DNA of 64,000 bases from Phaeobacter sp. B1627 (GTDB lineage Bacteria; Pseudomonadota; Alphaproteobacteria; Rhodobacterales; Rhodobacteraceae), in NCBI RefSeq assembly GCF_006265095.1, contig NZ_VCNK01000001.1, forward strand, positions 124,001 to 188,000. Direction: 5' to 3'. The position numbers and the translations under genes were made by a program. The notes beneath the pieces are model-generated. The model did no database searches. It was not told the origin of the DNA and saw only the letters and a list, made by a program, of their open reading frames with translations. Positions within the stretch are counted from its first letter, which is position 1, and every line of letters begins with the position of its first letter. Shown here in pieces: positions 46,264-56,400 of the stretch.

Positions 46264-47079
46264 ATGACTATGGAACAGATCGCGGCGCGGGGGCTGGTGC
46301 TTTTGGGCTGCGGCAAGATGGGATCGGCCATGCTGGCGGGCTGGCTGGAGCGCGGAGTGCCGCGCGAGGCGGTCTGGGTGATGGATCCGAACCCCTCTGA
46401 CTGGCTCCGTGCGACCGGGGTTCATCTCAACGCCGCGATGCCGGAGCAGCCTGCCATCGTGCTGGTGGCGGTGAAGCCGCAGGTGATGGAGGAGGCGCTG
46501 CCGACGCTGAAGTCCCATGGCGGCGGCTCTACCCTGTTCATCTCGGTCGCGGCAGGCACGTCGATTGCAACCTATGAACGTCTGATCGGCGCCGGTACGC
46601 CGGTGATCCGGGCGATGCCGAACACGCCGGCGGCGGTCGGGCGCGGGATCACCGCGCTGATCGGCAACGCAGAGGCGACGCCGGAGCATATGGCACAGGC
46701 CGAGGCGCTGATGCAGGCGGTCGGCCAGACCGTTCGGCTCGACCATGAGGCGCAGATGGATGCGGTGACGGGCGTCAGCGGCTCCGGTCCGGCCTATGTG
46801 TTTCATCTGATCGAGGCGCTGGCGGCGGCGGGTGTGGCGCAGGGCCTGTCGGAGGATCTGGCGATGCAGCTGGCCAAGGCAACCGTTGCCGGAGCCGGTG
46901 CGCTGGCCGAGACCGCAGAGGACAGCCCGGCGCAGCTGCGGGTCAATGTCACCAGCCCCAATGGCACCACGCAGGCGGCGCTGGAGGTCTTGATGGATGA
47001 GGCCGCGGGCTTTGCGCCGCTTTTGAAACGGGCCGTCGCCGCTGCGGCCAGACGCTCGGAGGAGTTATCCCGTGGCTGA
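46264..47079 (+). CDS. proC: Pyrroline-5-carboxylate reductase
   Basis: Last step of proline synthesis (271 residues). NAD(P)-binding [21 protein letters not shown], then [34 protein letters not shown], and the signature [31 protein letters not shown] 46264 follows GGGGGAA at 5 bp; ATG 46252 overlaps that site. Ends 8 bp inside the csaA-like gene. Confidence 0.97.
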   Translation: MTMEQIAARGLVLLGCGKMGSAMLAGWLERGVPREAVWVMDPNPSDWLRATGVHLNAAMPEQPAIVLVAVKPQVMEEALPTLKSHGGGSTLFISVAAGTSIATYERLIGAGTPVIRAMPNTPAAVGRGITALIGNAEATPEHMAQAEALMQAVGQTVRLDHEAQMDAVTGVSGSGPAYVFHLIEALAAAGVAQGLSEDLAMQLAKATVAGAGALAETAEDSPAQLRVNVTSPNGTTQAALEVLMDEAAGFAPLLKRAVAAAARRSEELSRG

Positions 47080-47422
47080 GATCAGTTTTGACGACTTCCT
47101 GAAGGTGGACGTGCGGGTGGGCACCGTCCTGCGCGCGGAACCCTATCCCGAGGCCCGCAAGCCGGCGATCAAGATGTGGATCGATTTCGGCGCGGAGATT
47201 GGCGAGAAAAAGACCTCGGCGCAGGTGACGGCTCATTACACGCCCGAGAGCCTGGTCGGCAAGCAGGTGATGGCGGTGGTGAACTTTCCGCCGCGCCAGA
47301 TCGGGCGGTTCATGTCAGAGGTGCTGGTTCTGGGTCTGCCGGACGAGACGGGTGAGATCGTTCTGATCGGTCCGGATGAGGCGGTTCTGGCGCCGGTGCC
47401 GTTGGGGGGGCGGATGCACTGA
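47072..47422 (+). CDS. csaA: tRNA-binding protein, CsaA family
   Basis: 116 residues with an OB-fold tRNA-binding domain: [84 protein letters not shown]. This matches CsaA, a possible export chaperone that also binds tRNA. GTG start overlaps proC by 8 bp, and the TGA overlaps the next ATG by one base, so three genes are coupled. Confidence 0.95.
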   Translation: MAEISFDDFLKVDVRVGTVLRAEPYPEARKPAIKMWIDFGAEIGEKKTSAQVTAHYTPESLVGKQVMAVVNFPPRQIGRFMSEVLVLGLPDETGEIVLIGPDEAVLAPVPLGGRMH

Positions 47423-48390
47423 TGACACAGGATCAGGAACTGCGGGTGTTGATTGCCCGACCGATGACGGCGGTGGTCGAGGCGCGGGCGCGGGCTGCCT
47501 TCAACGTCGAGATCCGCCAGAACACCGCCCCGATGAGCCCGGCCGAGATGGTCGCCAGCCTGCGGGAATTTGACGTGGTGGTGCCGACTTTGGGGGATGC
47601 CTATGGGGCCGGGATCTTTGCCGAGGTGCAGGCGCCGCGGTGCCGGCTGTTGGCGAATTTCGGCGTCGGATACAACCATATCGATGTCGAGGCGGCCCGG
47701 GGTGCGGGGGTGGAGGTCACCAATACGCCCGGCGCCGTGACCGATGCTACCGCTGATATCGCGCTGACATTGATGTTGATGAGTGCGCGGCGGGCGGGCG
47801 AAGGCGAACGGCTGGTGCGCTCCGGCGGCTGGCAGGGCTGGCACCCGACGCAGATGCTGGGCCTGCATCTGAGCGGCAAGAAACTGGGTGTCGTCGGCTT
47901 GGGGCGGATCGGCGATGCGATTGCGCGGCGGGCGCATTTCGGGTTCGGTATGGAGATCACCTATGTGGCGCGCAGCGACAAGACGACCGACTACCCTGCC
48001 GCGCGGGCGCCGGATCTGCTGACGATGGCGGCCGGGGTGGATATTCTGGTGATCGCGGTGCCTGGCGGTGCCGGGACCCATCATCTGATCAATTCCGAGG
48101 TTCTGGCCGCGATGCAGCCCCATGCGCATCTGATCAATATTGCGCGGGGCGAGGTGGTGGATCAGGCAGCATTGATCGCAGCGCTGCAGTCCGGACGGAT
48201 CGGCGGGGCGGGGCTGGATGTCTATGAGTTCGAACCCGAGGTGCCCGAGGACTTGCGGGCGCTGGATCAGGTGACCCTGCTGCCGCATCTGGGGACCGCA
48301 ACCGAGGAGGTCCGCAGCGCCATGGGTCATATTGCGCTCGACAATGTGGCGGCCTGTCTGGCGGGGGAGGCTCTGCCCAATCCGGTCTGA
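47422..48390 (+). CDS. 2-hydroxyacid dehydrogenase (glyoxylate reductase-like)
   Basis: 322 residues of the D-isomer-specific 2-hydroxyacid dehydrogenase family. NAD-binding GVVGLGRIGDAIARRAHFGFGM, the substrate-site NFGVGYNHIDVEAAR, catalytic arginine in INIARGEVVDQAALIAAL, glutamate in FEPEVPEDL and histidine in LLPHLGTATEEVR. Closest in pattern to glyoxylate/hydroxypyruvate reductases. Starts on the last base of csaA's stop codon. A 15-bp repeat lies downstream. Confidence 0.94.
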   Translation: MTQDQELRVLIARPMTAVVEARARAAFNVEIRQNTAPMSPAEMVASLREFDVVVPTLGDAYGAGIFAEVQAPRCRLLANFGVGYNHIDVEAARGAGVEVTNTPGAVTDATADIALTLMLMSARRAGEGERLVRSGGWQGWHPTQMLGLHLSGKKLGVVGLGRIGDAIARRAHFGFGMEITYVARSDKTTDYPAARAPDLLTMAAGVDILVIAVPGGAGTHHLINSEVLAAMQPHAHLINIARGEVVDQAALIAALQSGRIGGAGLDVYEFEPEVPEDLRALDQVTLLPHLGTATEEVRSAMGHIALDNVAACLAGEALPNPV

Positions 48391-48442
48391 CAGGAGCCTG
48401 TCGGGGCGGGGACTGTTGTCAGCGGGTGCTTGGTGTTGCGGC

Positions 48443-48472
48443 GCCTGATGTTGTGAAGCCTGATGTTGTGAC
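48443..48472. repeat. 15-bp tandem repeat, 2 copies
   Basis: GCCTGATGTTGTGAA and GCCTGATGTTGTGAC, 53 bp after the dehydrogenase stop. Confidence 0.9.
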
Positions 48473-48520
48473 GTTGGAACCTTCATTCGGATATCCTGGG
48501 GGCTGCTCCCGCGCCCGCGG

Positions 48521-48624
48521 GTGTCTTGCCCTAGTGGGGCAAAACACCCTGGCGGCCTTGGGCCGGGCAGCCAGCCCTGCGGGCTGGCTGCGGCGCCTTG
48601 CGGGCCGAAGGCCCGCAAGGCGCC
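48521..48624. repeat. Array of three hairpins
   Basis: GTGT-TTGCCC/GGGCAA-ACAC (48521-48547); GCAGCCAGCCC/GGGCTGGCTGC (48567-48591); and GGCGCCTTGCGGGCC-gaa-GGCCCGCAAGGCGCC, a perfect 15-bp stem (48592-48624). The first shares TTGCCCTA...GGGCAAAA with the array at 57.2 kb. May act as a bidirectional terminator or be a REP-like element. Confidence 0.7.
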
Positions 48625-48800
48625 ATGCCCAACCGAACCGGAGGCGCGTGAGCGCAGCCGGGGTGGGCGGGAGGACTGGCCTTCTGGGGCGCGCACCCTG
48701 GCCCAAGGCAATACCGGATGTCCGGGGCTGGGGCGTTGAGAAACCGGAGCTTTTTAAACGGGAGGCTTGTGACAAGCGGCGAACTGTGTCGCCCGAGCGA

Positions 48801-49397
48801 TCAGTCGCGGCCGGTTGCGACATCACCCATGGCAGCCCGCCAGTGTCGGCGGCAGAGCGAGACATAGGTTTCATTGCCGCCGATCTGCACCTGATCCCCC
48901 ACGGTGAGGACCTTGCCCTGTTCATCCTGACGTATCACCATCGTGGCCTTCTTGCCGCAATGGCAGATCGTCCGCACCTCCCGCATTTCATCGGCAAGTG
49001 CGAGAAGGGTCGCGGAGCCCGGAAACAGATTGCCCTGAAAATCCACGCGAAGACCATAGGCCAGCACCGGCACATTGAGGTCATCCACCACCCGCGCCAG
49101 TTGCCAGACCTGATCCCGGGTGAGAAACTGCGCCTCATCCACAAAGATCGCGGCAACCGGGCCCTTTGAAATCCGGTCTGTGATCCGATCAAACAGGTCA
49201 TCACCGGGCAGGAACATATCCGCCTCGGCGCCGATTCCGATCCGCGAGGCAATCCGTCCTCTGCCTGCCCGATCGTCGATTCTGGCAGTCAGCAGATAGG
49301 TCTGCATATTGTTTTCGCGGTAGTTGTAGGATGCCTGCAGCAATACGGTCGATTTGCCGGCGTTCATGGTGGAGTAGTGGAAGTAGAGCTTTGCCAT
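48801..49397 (-). CDS. tdk: Thymidine kinase
   Basis: 198 residues of the type II thymidine kinase family. P-loop YSTMNAGKSTVLLQ, the DEAQF motif in IFVDEAQFLTRDQVWQL, and lasso-type AYGLRVDFQGNLFPGSATLLALAD, followed by the zinc-binding CHCGKKATMV and CRRHW. A thymidine salvage enzyme. Single gene with a long upstream gap. Confidence 0.97.
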   Translation of the reverse strand: MAKLYFHYSTMNAGKSTVLLQASYNYRENNMQTYLLTARIDDRAGRGRIASRIGIGAEADMFLPGDDLFDRITDRISKGPVAAIFVDEAQFLTRDQVWQLARVVDDLNVPVLAYGLRVDFQGNLFPGSATLLALADEMREVRTICHCGKKATMVIRQDEQGKVLTVGDQVQIGGNETYVSLCRRHWRAAMGDVATGRD

Positions 49398-49921
49398 GGC
49401 GCTGATCTATCCGCTTCGGCCGGGTGAGAAAAGACGGAAATTGCGCCATAGTTCGCCGTAGGGTTAGTGGATCTGCGACCCTCGTCCAGGCTTGCTTTGC
49501 GGGCAGCCCGGCGGGCAGAGGGAGAGGGAATAGCGGGGCTGAGAGGCTTGTCGCAATATGGACCCTCGCAAAAGGGTGAGGGGACAACCGGGACTCGCGA
49601 CAAAAGAAGGATGCCCCTGTTGACCCGACCTCGCCTTCAGAGCGCGGAGTATGTCCGGTCCGAGGGGAAATCGTATTCCACGGGGGCACCACTTGGGGCA
49701 GACAAATTACCGCACAGAAGGCTGGTGCCTCGCTCAAACAGCAGAGCATCGGCTCCCACCGCGACGAAAATCTGTACGCATGTCACTCTTAAAAACTTAA
49801 GTCGTCACGGTGGGTATGGCAAAGGAATGCCACTTCGGCTAAGCAATCTTAATGGGAAATTGAACGCAAGGTTCCCCTGATCGTGAAAATCAGGCGTGAC
49901 GGGGTTGGGTGAAAGAGCACT
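49398..49921. other. 524-bp gene-free region
   Basis: Divergent region between tdk and the HTH-like gene. The tdk-proximal 270 bp are GC-rich without a signal. The last 150 bp are AT-richer, with CTTAA-N4-TTAAG (about 49788-49801) and a CCTGAT/ATCAGG hairpin near 49876-49895, probably the promoter and leader of the next gene. Confidence 0.5.
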
Positions 49922-50380
49922 ATGGCGGAAATCGGAACCTATCTGAAAAAGCATACCGAAGCATTGGTAAAAGACGTAGGGATCGAAGCGGCCTGCAAGA
50001 TCACCGGCAAATCCAAGGCCACTTTGGGCCGCTACTACTCGGACAATTCAGAACATACCGACCGGTTCATTCCGGTGGATTCGGTGGCCCGGCTGGAAGC
50101 GGTGGCCTCCTTTCCGCATGTGACCTCAGCCCTGGCCGATCTGAAGAATATCACCCTGTCCTATTCGGAAAAGGATGGGGATGTCTCGCGCCCCGGTGGG
50201 GTCAATGCGGATGTGATCGCACTGAGCCGTCGCTTTGCCCAGTTGATGAGCGAATATCAGGACGCAATCGCGGATGGTATCATCACTGTGAACGAGGCCA
50301 AACGGCTGCTGCGGGAGACGGTTCTGCTGCAGCAGGTTCTGCTGGATATGAAGTTGCATCTGGAAGAAGGAACGGCCTGA
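49922..50380 (+). CDS. HTH-like protein of unknown function
   Basis: 152 residues, no named family recognised. The N-terminal part, VGIEAACKITGKSKATLGRYYSDNSEHTDRFIPVDSVARLEAVA, looks like a Cro/lambda-type helix-turn-helix. The C-terminal half is helical (DVIALSRRFAQLMSEYQDAIADGIITVNEAKRLLRETVLLQQVLLDMKLHL), resembling phage regulator tails. GAAAGAGCACT precedes the ATG weakly. Could be a domesticated phage regulator; no other phage gene is near. Confidence 0.65.
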   Translation: MAEIGTYLKKHTEALVKDVGIEAACKITGKSKATLGRYYSDNSEHTDRFIPVDSVARLEAVASFPHVTSALADLKNITLSYSEKDGDVSRPGGVNADVIALSRRFAQLMSEYQDAIADGIITVNEAKRLLRETVLLQQVLLDMKLHLEEGTA

Positions 50381-50563
50381 ACTGGGCTGCGGGTCCTCGG
50401 GGGCCGGGGGGGGCGGGAGGTCCCGATCCTGAAATCGGGGCGGGTTTCGCCGCCGCGCCCGTCTCTGTGCTTGCCTGTTCGTGTCTGGGTATGCCTGCAT
50501 TTGCCTGTGCTCGTCTGCACTTGCTTGCGCTTGCCTGCTCAGGCGGGCTGAGGAGGCGCCCTT

Positions 50564-50597
50564 CGGATCAACCGTGGCGGCGGATCAACCGTGGCGG
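50564..50597. repeat. 17-bp tandem duplication containing the KAS III stop
   Basis: CGGATCAACCGTGGCGG occurs twice in direct succession. The stop codon of the KAS III gene (minus strand) is in the second copy, at 50585-50587. Confidence 0.95.
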
Positions 50598-51709
50598 CGC
50601 AGGATGACCGACCCGACCGAATAGCCCGCGCCGAAGGAACAGATCAGACCGGTGTCGCCTTCGGACAGATCATCGCAATATTGCGAAAAGGCGATGATGG
50701 AACCGGCGGAGGAGGTGTTGGCGTAATCCTGCAGGATATTGGGCTGTTCGCCCGCATCCGGGGTGCGGCCAAGAACCTTCTTGCCGATGAAATCGTTCAT
50801 CGATTTGTTCGCCTGATGCAGCCAGAGGCGTTTCAGATCGCTGGCTGCGACACCCTCTGCATCCATGTGGTCGGCGATGTGCTGGCTGACCATCGGCAGC
50901 ACTTCCTTGAACACCTTGCGGCCGTTTTGCATGAACTGCATGTCGCGGCGATCGGCCACCCCGTCCGGGCGGGAGCGGCGCAGGAAGCCGTTGTTGTTGC
51001 GGATATTATTGGAAAACTCGGTGGCGCAGCGGGTGGAGAGCACTTCGAAATGGGGGCCGCTCGCGTCCTCCTGGCGCTCGACCAAGGTGGCGGTGGCGAC
51101 ATCGCCAAAGATGAAATGGCAGTCCCGGTCGCGCCATTCCAGGTGGCCGGAACAGATTTCGGGATTGACCACCAAGGCGGCGCGGATTGAGCCCGAGCGC
51201 ACCATGTCCGCCGCCACCTGAATGCCGAATGTGGCCGAGGAGCAGGCGACGTTCATGTCAAAGGCGAACCCTTTGATGCCGAGGATCTGCTGGATTTCGA
51301 TGGCAACCGCCGGATAGGCGCGTTCCATATTGGATGCCGCACAGATCACCGCATCGACATCGGCGGCGGTCTTTCCCGCCTTGGCCAGTGCCTTGCGCGC
51401 GGCATCGACGGCCATCTCGGCCATGATGCCCGGTTCGTCATCGCTGCGCTGGCGCAGTTGGGGGAACATGATCTCCGGGTTCAGGATGCCTGCCTTGTCC
51501 ATCACAAAGCGGCTTTCGATGCCGGAGGCCTTTTCGATGAACTCCTCTGACGAATACTGCAACGGCGCCTGTTCACCGGCGGCAATCGCATCGGCGTTGC
51601 GCGCATTCTGCAGGTCCACATAGGCGTTGAAGGCCGCTACAAGCTCTGCGTTGGTGATGCGCTCGGCCGGGGTGAAAACCCCGGTGCCGGTGATGGCAGG
51701 TGTGTACAT
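50585..51709 (-). CDS. fabH: Beta-ketoacyl-ACP synthase III
   Basis: 374 residues, a thiolase-fold KAS III. Catalytic triad: Cys in FDMNVACSSATFGIQ, His in LWLHQANKSMND and Asn in DYANTSSAGSI. It is longer than E. coli FabH (about 317), with extra segments after the N-terminus (FNAYVDLQNARNADAIAAGEQAPLQYSSEEFIEKASGI), as in the alternative KAS III of alphaproteobacteria. Start MYTPAITGTGVF. Divergent from the MarR-RND operon, so it may share its operator. FabH-type initiation of fatty acids or a secondary acyl condensation are both possible. Confidence 0.92.
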   Translation of the reverse strand: MYTPAITGTGVFTPAERITNAELVAAFNAYVDLQNARNADAIAAGEQAPLQYSSEEFIEKASGIESRFVMDKAGILNPEIMFPQLRQRSDDEPGIMAEMAVDAARKALAKAGKTAADVDAVICAASNMERAYPAVAIEIQQILGIKGFAFDMNVACSSATFGIQVAADMVRSGSIRAALVVNPEICSGHLEWRDRDCHFIFGDVATATLVERQEDASGPHFEVLSTRCATEFSNNIRNNNGFLRRSRPDGVADRRDMQFMQNGRKVFKEVLPMVSQHIADHMDAEGVAASDLKRLWLHQANKSMNDFIGKKVLGRTPDAGEQPNILQDYANTSSAGSIIAFSQYCDDLSEGDTGLICSFGAGYSVGSVILRRHG

Positions 51710-51814
51710 TTTAACATCCCAGGTCTCGAACTGCCGTATATAGGGCGCCTTTCGCGGGGCGAGGTCAAGGGGAGCGGCGGCCATGCCCTCGCGGAAAGCG
51801 AAACTCTCCCCTTT

Positions 51815-51839
51815 AAATACTTCACCAACTGAACTATTT
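51815..51839. promoter_or_regulatory. MarR-type operator, 25-bp near-perfect palindrome
   Basis: AAATA-c-TTCA-N5-TGAA-c-TATTT: nine of ten arm positions pair, the only mismatch being C/C. It lies 25 bp before the MarR start and 105 bp before the divergent KAS III start. Size, symmetry and place fit autorepression of the efflux operon by MarR. Confidence 0.75.
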
Positions 51840-51864
51840 GGCCATCAGGAGAACGGACAGGCAC

Positions 51865-52347
51865 ATGACTTCAGACACTTCCGAAAATTGGGACCTCTAT
51901 ACGCCGGAGGTGCAGGCCATGATGGGGGTCTTTGCACTGCACTGGCAACTGGAGCAACGTCTGAACGAAATCGGTCTTGAGGGACAGTTGGGCCGCCCGG
52001 AGTGTCAGCTTTTGCTGATTCTCGCAGAGCCACGCCGGATGGGCGAACTGGCGCGGTTGACCCTGAAAGCGCCGTCTGCAGTCACTGCGGCTGCGGCAAC
52101 GCTTGAGGGGTTGGGGCTGGTCTGTCGCGTGCGGGACACGCGCGACGGACGGGCCTGGCTGTTGGAATTGACGGCTGCGGGGCGGGAGCGGCGGGACGAG
52201 CTTGTCGCCTCTGCATCCGAGTTATTTTACGAAACATCCGGGCTGAGCCCTGCCGAGGCGAAAATCCTCGCGGGTCTGGCCCAAAAAATTCACACCAAGG
52301 CCGTACAGTCGGGCGCTGTGGGACCCTGTGAAGGAGATAAAACATGA
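51865..52347 (+). CDS. MarR-family regulator of the efflux operon
   Basis: 160 residues. Winged helix: RPECQLLLILAEPRRMGELARLTLKAPSAVTAAAATLEGLGLVCRVRDTRDGRAWLLELTAAG, with the DxRxxxxxLT wing. ATG 51865 follows GGACAGG; an upstream extension in the same frame crosses the operator. Its stop overlaps the adaptor start (ATGA). Probably represses the operon until a lipophilic ligand binds. Confidence 0.93.
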   Translation: MTSDTSENWDLYTPEVQAMMGVFALHWQLEQRLNEIGLEGQLGRPECQLLLILAEPRRMGELARLTLKAPSAVTAAAATLEGLGLVCRVRDTRDGRAWLLELTAAGRERRDELVASASELFYETSGLSPAEAKILAGLAQKIHTKAVQSGAVGPCEGDKT

Positions 52348-53399
52348 CATTGACGACACTTCGGGCTGTGCTGCTGGGCGCGGTGCTGGCAGGGCCCGGT
52401 CTGGCACAGGCACAGTCTCCGGACGAACCCCTTCTGAAACCGGTCAAGCTGATGATCGCGGATGGCGGGTCGGTCCCGATGGAGCGGCAGTTCTTTGGCC
52501 AGGTTGCTGCCAAGGAAACGGTTGATCTGGCGTTTCAGGTCGGCGGCCAGGTGCTGGAGCTGCCGGTCACCGAGGGCGATCTGATCCCCAAGGGCGCGCT
52601 GATCAGCCAGCTGGATCTGGTGCAGTTCCAGCTGCAGCTGGAGCAGGCGCAACTGAACAAGAAGCAGGCGGACCGGAACAAGGAACGGGCCTCACGTCTG
52701 GCCGGAACCGTCAGCCAGGTGGCCATCGAGGATGCGGAAACCGCTGCCGGCCTGGCCGAAGTTGCGGTGCGCACGGCGCAGACCGATCTGGGACATGCGA
52801 CGCTGTATGCGCCCTTTGATGCGCTGGTGGCGCGGCGCGAAGTGGCGCTGTTTTCCACGGTTGCGGCGGGGACGCCGATTGTGCGGCTGCATGACATGTC
52901 GGAACTGCATGTGGAAATCGATGTGCCGGAACTGCTGTTCCAGCGTGCGAGCGAAAGCGACCAGTTCACCATCACCGCCACCTTTCCCGGCTCGGATACC
53001 GCCTATCCCGCTGAAATATTGGAATATACGGCCGAGGCCTCTGCGGTGGGTCAGACCTATCGGGTGACGCTGCGGATGGAGCCGCCGCAAGACCGTCAGA
53101 TCCTGCCGGGTGCCTCGACCACGGTGAAAGTCAGCGTCCAGACCGGCCTGCGCCGGATCTCGCTGCCTGCGACCGCGATCGTCACCGATCCGTCCGGGGC
53201 GACGGGGGTCATGGTCTTCACGCCGACAGGCGCCAGCAAGGGCGCGGTCCGCTGGACCCCGGTCGAGCTGGAACCGAACCAGTTCGGCACGTTCGATGTG
53301 ATTTCGGGCATCAATGATGGCGATGAAGTGGTCCTGACCGGAGGCGCGGCGCTGGAGGACGGTCAGCCCGTTCGCCGGTTCACCGGCTTCAGCAATTAA
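52344..53399 (+). CDS. RND efflux periplasmic adaptor (HlyD-like)
   Basis: 351 residues. Signal peptide LRAVLLGAVLAGPGLAQAQ. Then lipoyl half (GQVAAKETVDLAFQVGGQVLELPVTEGDLIPKGALISQLD), an alpha-helical hairpin, the second lipoyl half (ATLYAPFDALVARREVALFSTVAAGTPIVRLHD) and beta-barrel domain. This is the membrane fusion protein of a tripartite pump. 4-bp overlap with marR; the RND gene follows after 11 bp. No outer-membrane channel gene is in the operon. Confidence 0.95.
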   Translation: MTLTTLRAVLLGAVLAGPGLAQAQSPDEPLLKPVKLMIADGGSVPMERQFFGQVAAKETVDLAFQVGGQVLELPVTEGDLIPKGALISQLDLVQFQLQLEQAQLNKKQADRNKERASRLAGTVSQVAIEDAETAAGLAEVAVRTAQTDLGHATLYAPFDALVARREVALFSTVAAGTPIVRLHDMSELHVEIDVPELLFQRASESDQFTITATFPGSDTAYPAEILEYTAEASAVGQTYRVTLRMEPPQDRQILPGASTTVKVSVQTGLRRISLPATAIVTDPSGATGVMVFTPTGASKGAVRWTPVELEPNQFGTFDVISGINDGDEVVLTGGAALEDGQPVRRFTGFSN

Positions 53400-53410
53400 G
53401 GCCGCAGCTC

Positions 53411-56400
53411 ATGGATATTGCACGTGGATCAATCCTTCGGCCTCTTTATACGTGGCTGATCATGCTCTTTGCCCTGTTCGGGGGCATTTGGGGATTTCTC
53501 AATCTGGGACGGCTGGAAGATCCGTCCTTTACCATCAAACAAGCGGTGATTCAGACCACCTATGCGGGGGCCAGCGCCGAGCGGGTCGCCCTTGAGGTCT
53601 CCGAGCCGCTGGAATCTGCCATCCAGAAAATGGAAGAGGTGGATACCATCACCTCGATGAACCGGCCGGGCGTGTCGGTGATCGAAGTGGAGATGCAGGA
53701 TACCTATGACGGCACCGAGCTGCCGGAAATCTGGACCAAACTGCGCGCCCGGGTGCGCGATGCGGCGCGGGGTCTGCCCGAGGGTGTCAGCGAGCCTATG
53801 GTCAATGACAGCTTTGGCGATGTGTTCGGTATCTTCTACGCGGTGACGGCCGAGGGCTACTCCGATAAGGAGAAATACGAGCTGTCGACCTATCTGCGGC
53901 GGGAACTGCTGACCGTCGAAGGGGTGGCGGACGTCGATGTCTCCGGGCTGCGCAACGAAACCATCTATGTCGAACCCGATATGCCGATTGCCACCAACCT
54001 CGGCATTTCGGTCGATGCGATTGCCAATGCGATTGCCACCTCGAACTCGGTCACCTCGTCGGGCGAGATCAAGGCGGGCACGGTGAACACATTGTTGGAA
54101 ACGCCGGAAGGCTCTGATTCGGTGAGCGAAATCGCGGGGCTGACGGTCGGCGTCGGCGGCGAGACGATCAACATCATCGATATTGCCGATGTCTGGCGCG
54201 GCCGCGAAATCGACCCGACTCAGCTGATCCGGTTCAACGGGACCGAGGCCTTCACCCTTGGCGTTTCCGGGGTCGCCAATGAGAACATCGTCGATGTCGG
54301 CCACCGCGTGGACGCCAAGCTCGCGGAGCTCGACAGCGCCATCCCGTTCGGGGTCGAACTGCACCCGATCTACCAGCAACATGTGGTGGTGGAGACGGCC
54401 TCCAACGACTTTCTGGTGAACCTTGCCATGTCGGTGGCCATCGTGATCGTGGTGCTGGCCGTGTTCATGGGCTGGCGCGCCTCTATCGTTGTGGGGGCGA
54501 CCCTGTTGCTGACGGTGGTGGGAACGCTGTTCTTCATGGCGCTCTTCTCGATCGAGATGGAACGGATCTCGCTCGGGGCGCTGATCATTGCCATGGGCAT
54601 GCTGGTGGACAATGCCATCGTTGTGGCCGAGGGGATGCAGATTTCCATGCAGCGGGGCAAATCCTCGCGCGATGCCGCATATGAGGCGGCGGCCAAGACG
54701 CAGATCCCGCTATTGGGGGCAACGATCATCGGCATCATGGCCTTTGCAGGCATCGGTCTCAGCCCGGATGCGACCGGGGAATTCATGTTCTCGCTGTTCG
54801 CGGTGATCGGGATTTCGCTGTTGCTGAGCTGGGTTCTGGCTTTGACGGCGACACCGCTGCTGGCGCATTACTTCTTCAAGCGCGGCACCGGTGACGATCT
54901 GGACAGCTACGGCGGCCTGCTGTTCCGCGGCTACGGTGCGATCCTGCGTCTGGCGCTGAAGCTGCGCTGGCTGGTTGTGCTGGGGCTCGTCGCGATCACG
55001 GTGGTGTGTTTCATGGGCTTTGGCATGTTGAAGCAACAGTTCTTTCCGAACTCCAACACGCCGTTGTTCTATGTCCACTACAAGCTGCCGCAGGGCACCG
55101 CGATCGAGACGACATCGGCGCATCTGACCCTGGTCGAAGACTGGCTGGCGGAGCGCGAGGATGTGGTTTCCGTTGCGACCTTTGTCGGCCAGGGGGCGAC
55201 CCGGTTCCTGTTGACCTACTCCTCGGAGAAAGCAAACCCGAGCTACGGTCACCTGATCATCCGCACCGAGAACCTGGAGCAGATCCCGCCCCTGCAGGCG
55301 GAGCTTGAGGCCTTTGGCAAGGCGCAGTTCCCCGAAGGTGAGTTCCGCACCGAACGGCTGGTGTTCGGTCCCGGGGGCGGTGCCCCCATCGCGGTGCGCT
55401 TTTCCGGCGCTGATCCGGCGGTCCTGCGGGGACTGGCAGAGCGGGCCAAGAATGTGCTTGCCACCGCCTCTGACCTGACGCGCGATGTCCGCCATGACTG
55501 GCGCGAGCAGGAACTGGTGCTGAAGCCGGTCTATGCCACCGACCGGGCGCAGACGGCCGGGGTGACCCGCGATGCGGTGTCCGGTGCGCTGGCGTTCTCG
55601 ACCAATGGGATCACGACCGGTGTGTTCCGCGAGCGCGAGCGGTTGATCCCGATCGTGATGCGGCGCCCGCCCGAGGAGCCCTATAACCTGATGAACCAGG
55701 TGGTGTTCTCCGACACTGCCGGCAGCTGGATCCCGCTGGAGCAGATGCTGGATGGGGTGGACTATGAGGTGCAGAACACGCTCGTCCATCGCCGCGACCG
55801 GGTCTACACGATCACGGTGGGGGCCGATGTGGTCTCTGATGTGACTGCGGCGACGGTCTTTGCCCAGGTGAAGGACGCGGTGGAGGCCATCGAGGTGCCG
55901 GTGGGCTACAAGATGGAGTGGGGCGGAGAGCATGAGAACTCTGCCAATGCCAACGAGAGCCTGGGCAAACAGCTGCCGCTGTCGCTGCTGATCATGGTGC
56001 TGATCTCGGTGTTGCTGTTCAACGCCATCCGGCAGCCGATCATCATCTGGTTGCTGGTTCCGATGAGTGTGAACGGCGTGGTGATCGGCCTGATGGGCAC
56101 GGGAATGCCCTTCACCTTCACGGCGCTGTTGGGGCTGCTGAGCCTGTCGGGGATGTTGATCAAGAACGGTATTGTTCTGGTCGAGGAGATCGACATCGTG
56201 CGGCGAGAGGAGGATCTGCCTCTGCGCGAAAGCATCGTCAAGGCCTCGGTGTCGCGTCTGCGCCCGGTGATGCTTGCGGCGATCACCACCATCCTGGGCA
56301 TGGCGCCTTTGATGAGTGATGCGTTCTTCGTCTCCATGGCGGTGACCATCATGGGGGGGCTGGCCTTTGCAACGGTGTTGACCCTGGTGGCCGCACCAGT

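Larger units (their letters stand above)
48391..48800. other. 410-bp region with a hairpin array
   Basis: Between convergent genes. It holds a 15-bp duplication (48443-48472) and three successive hairpins (48521-48624). Nothing coding is recognised. Confidence 0.65.

Noticed and set aside
48592-48624. An integron attC site
   Set aside because: No R-box/L-box core sites (GTTRRRY) flank the palindrome and there is no integrase.
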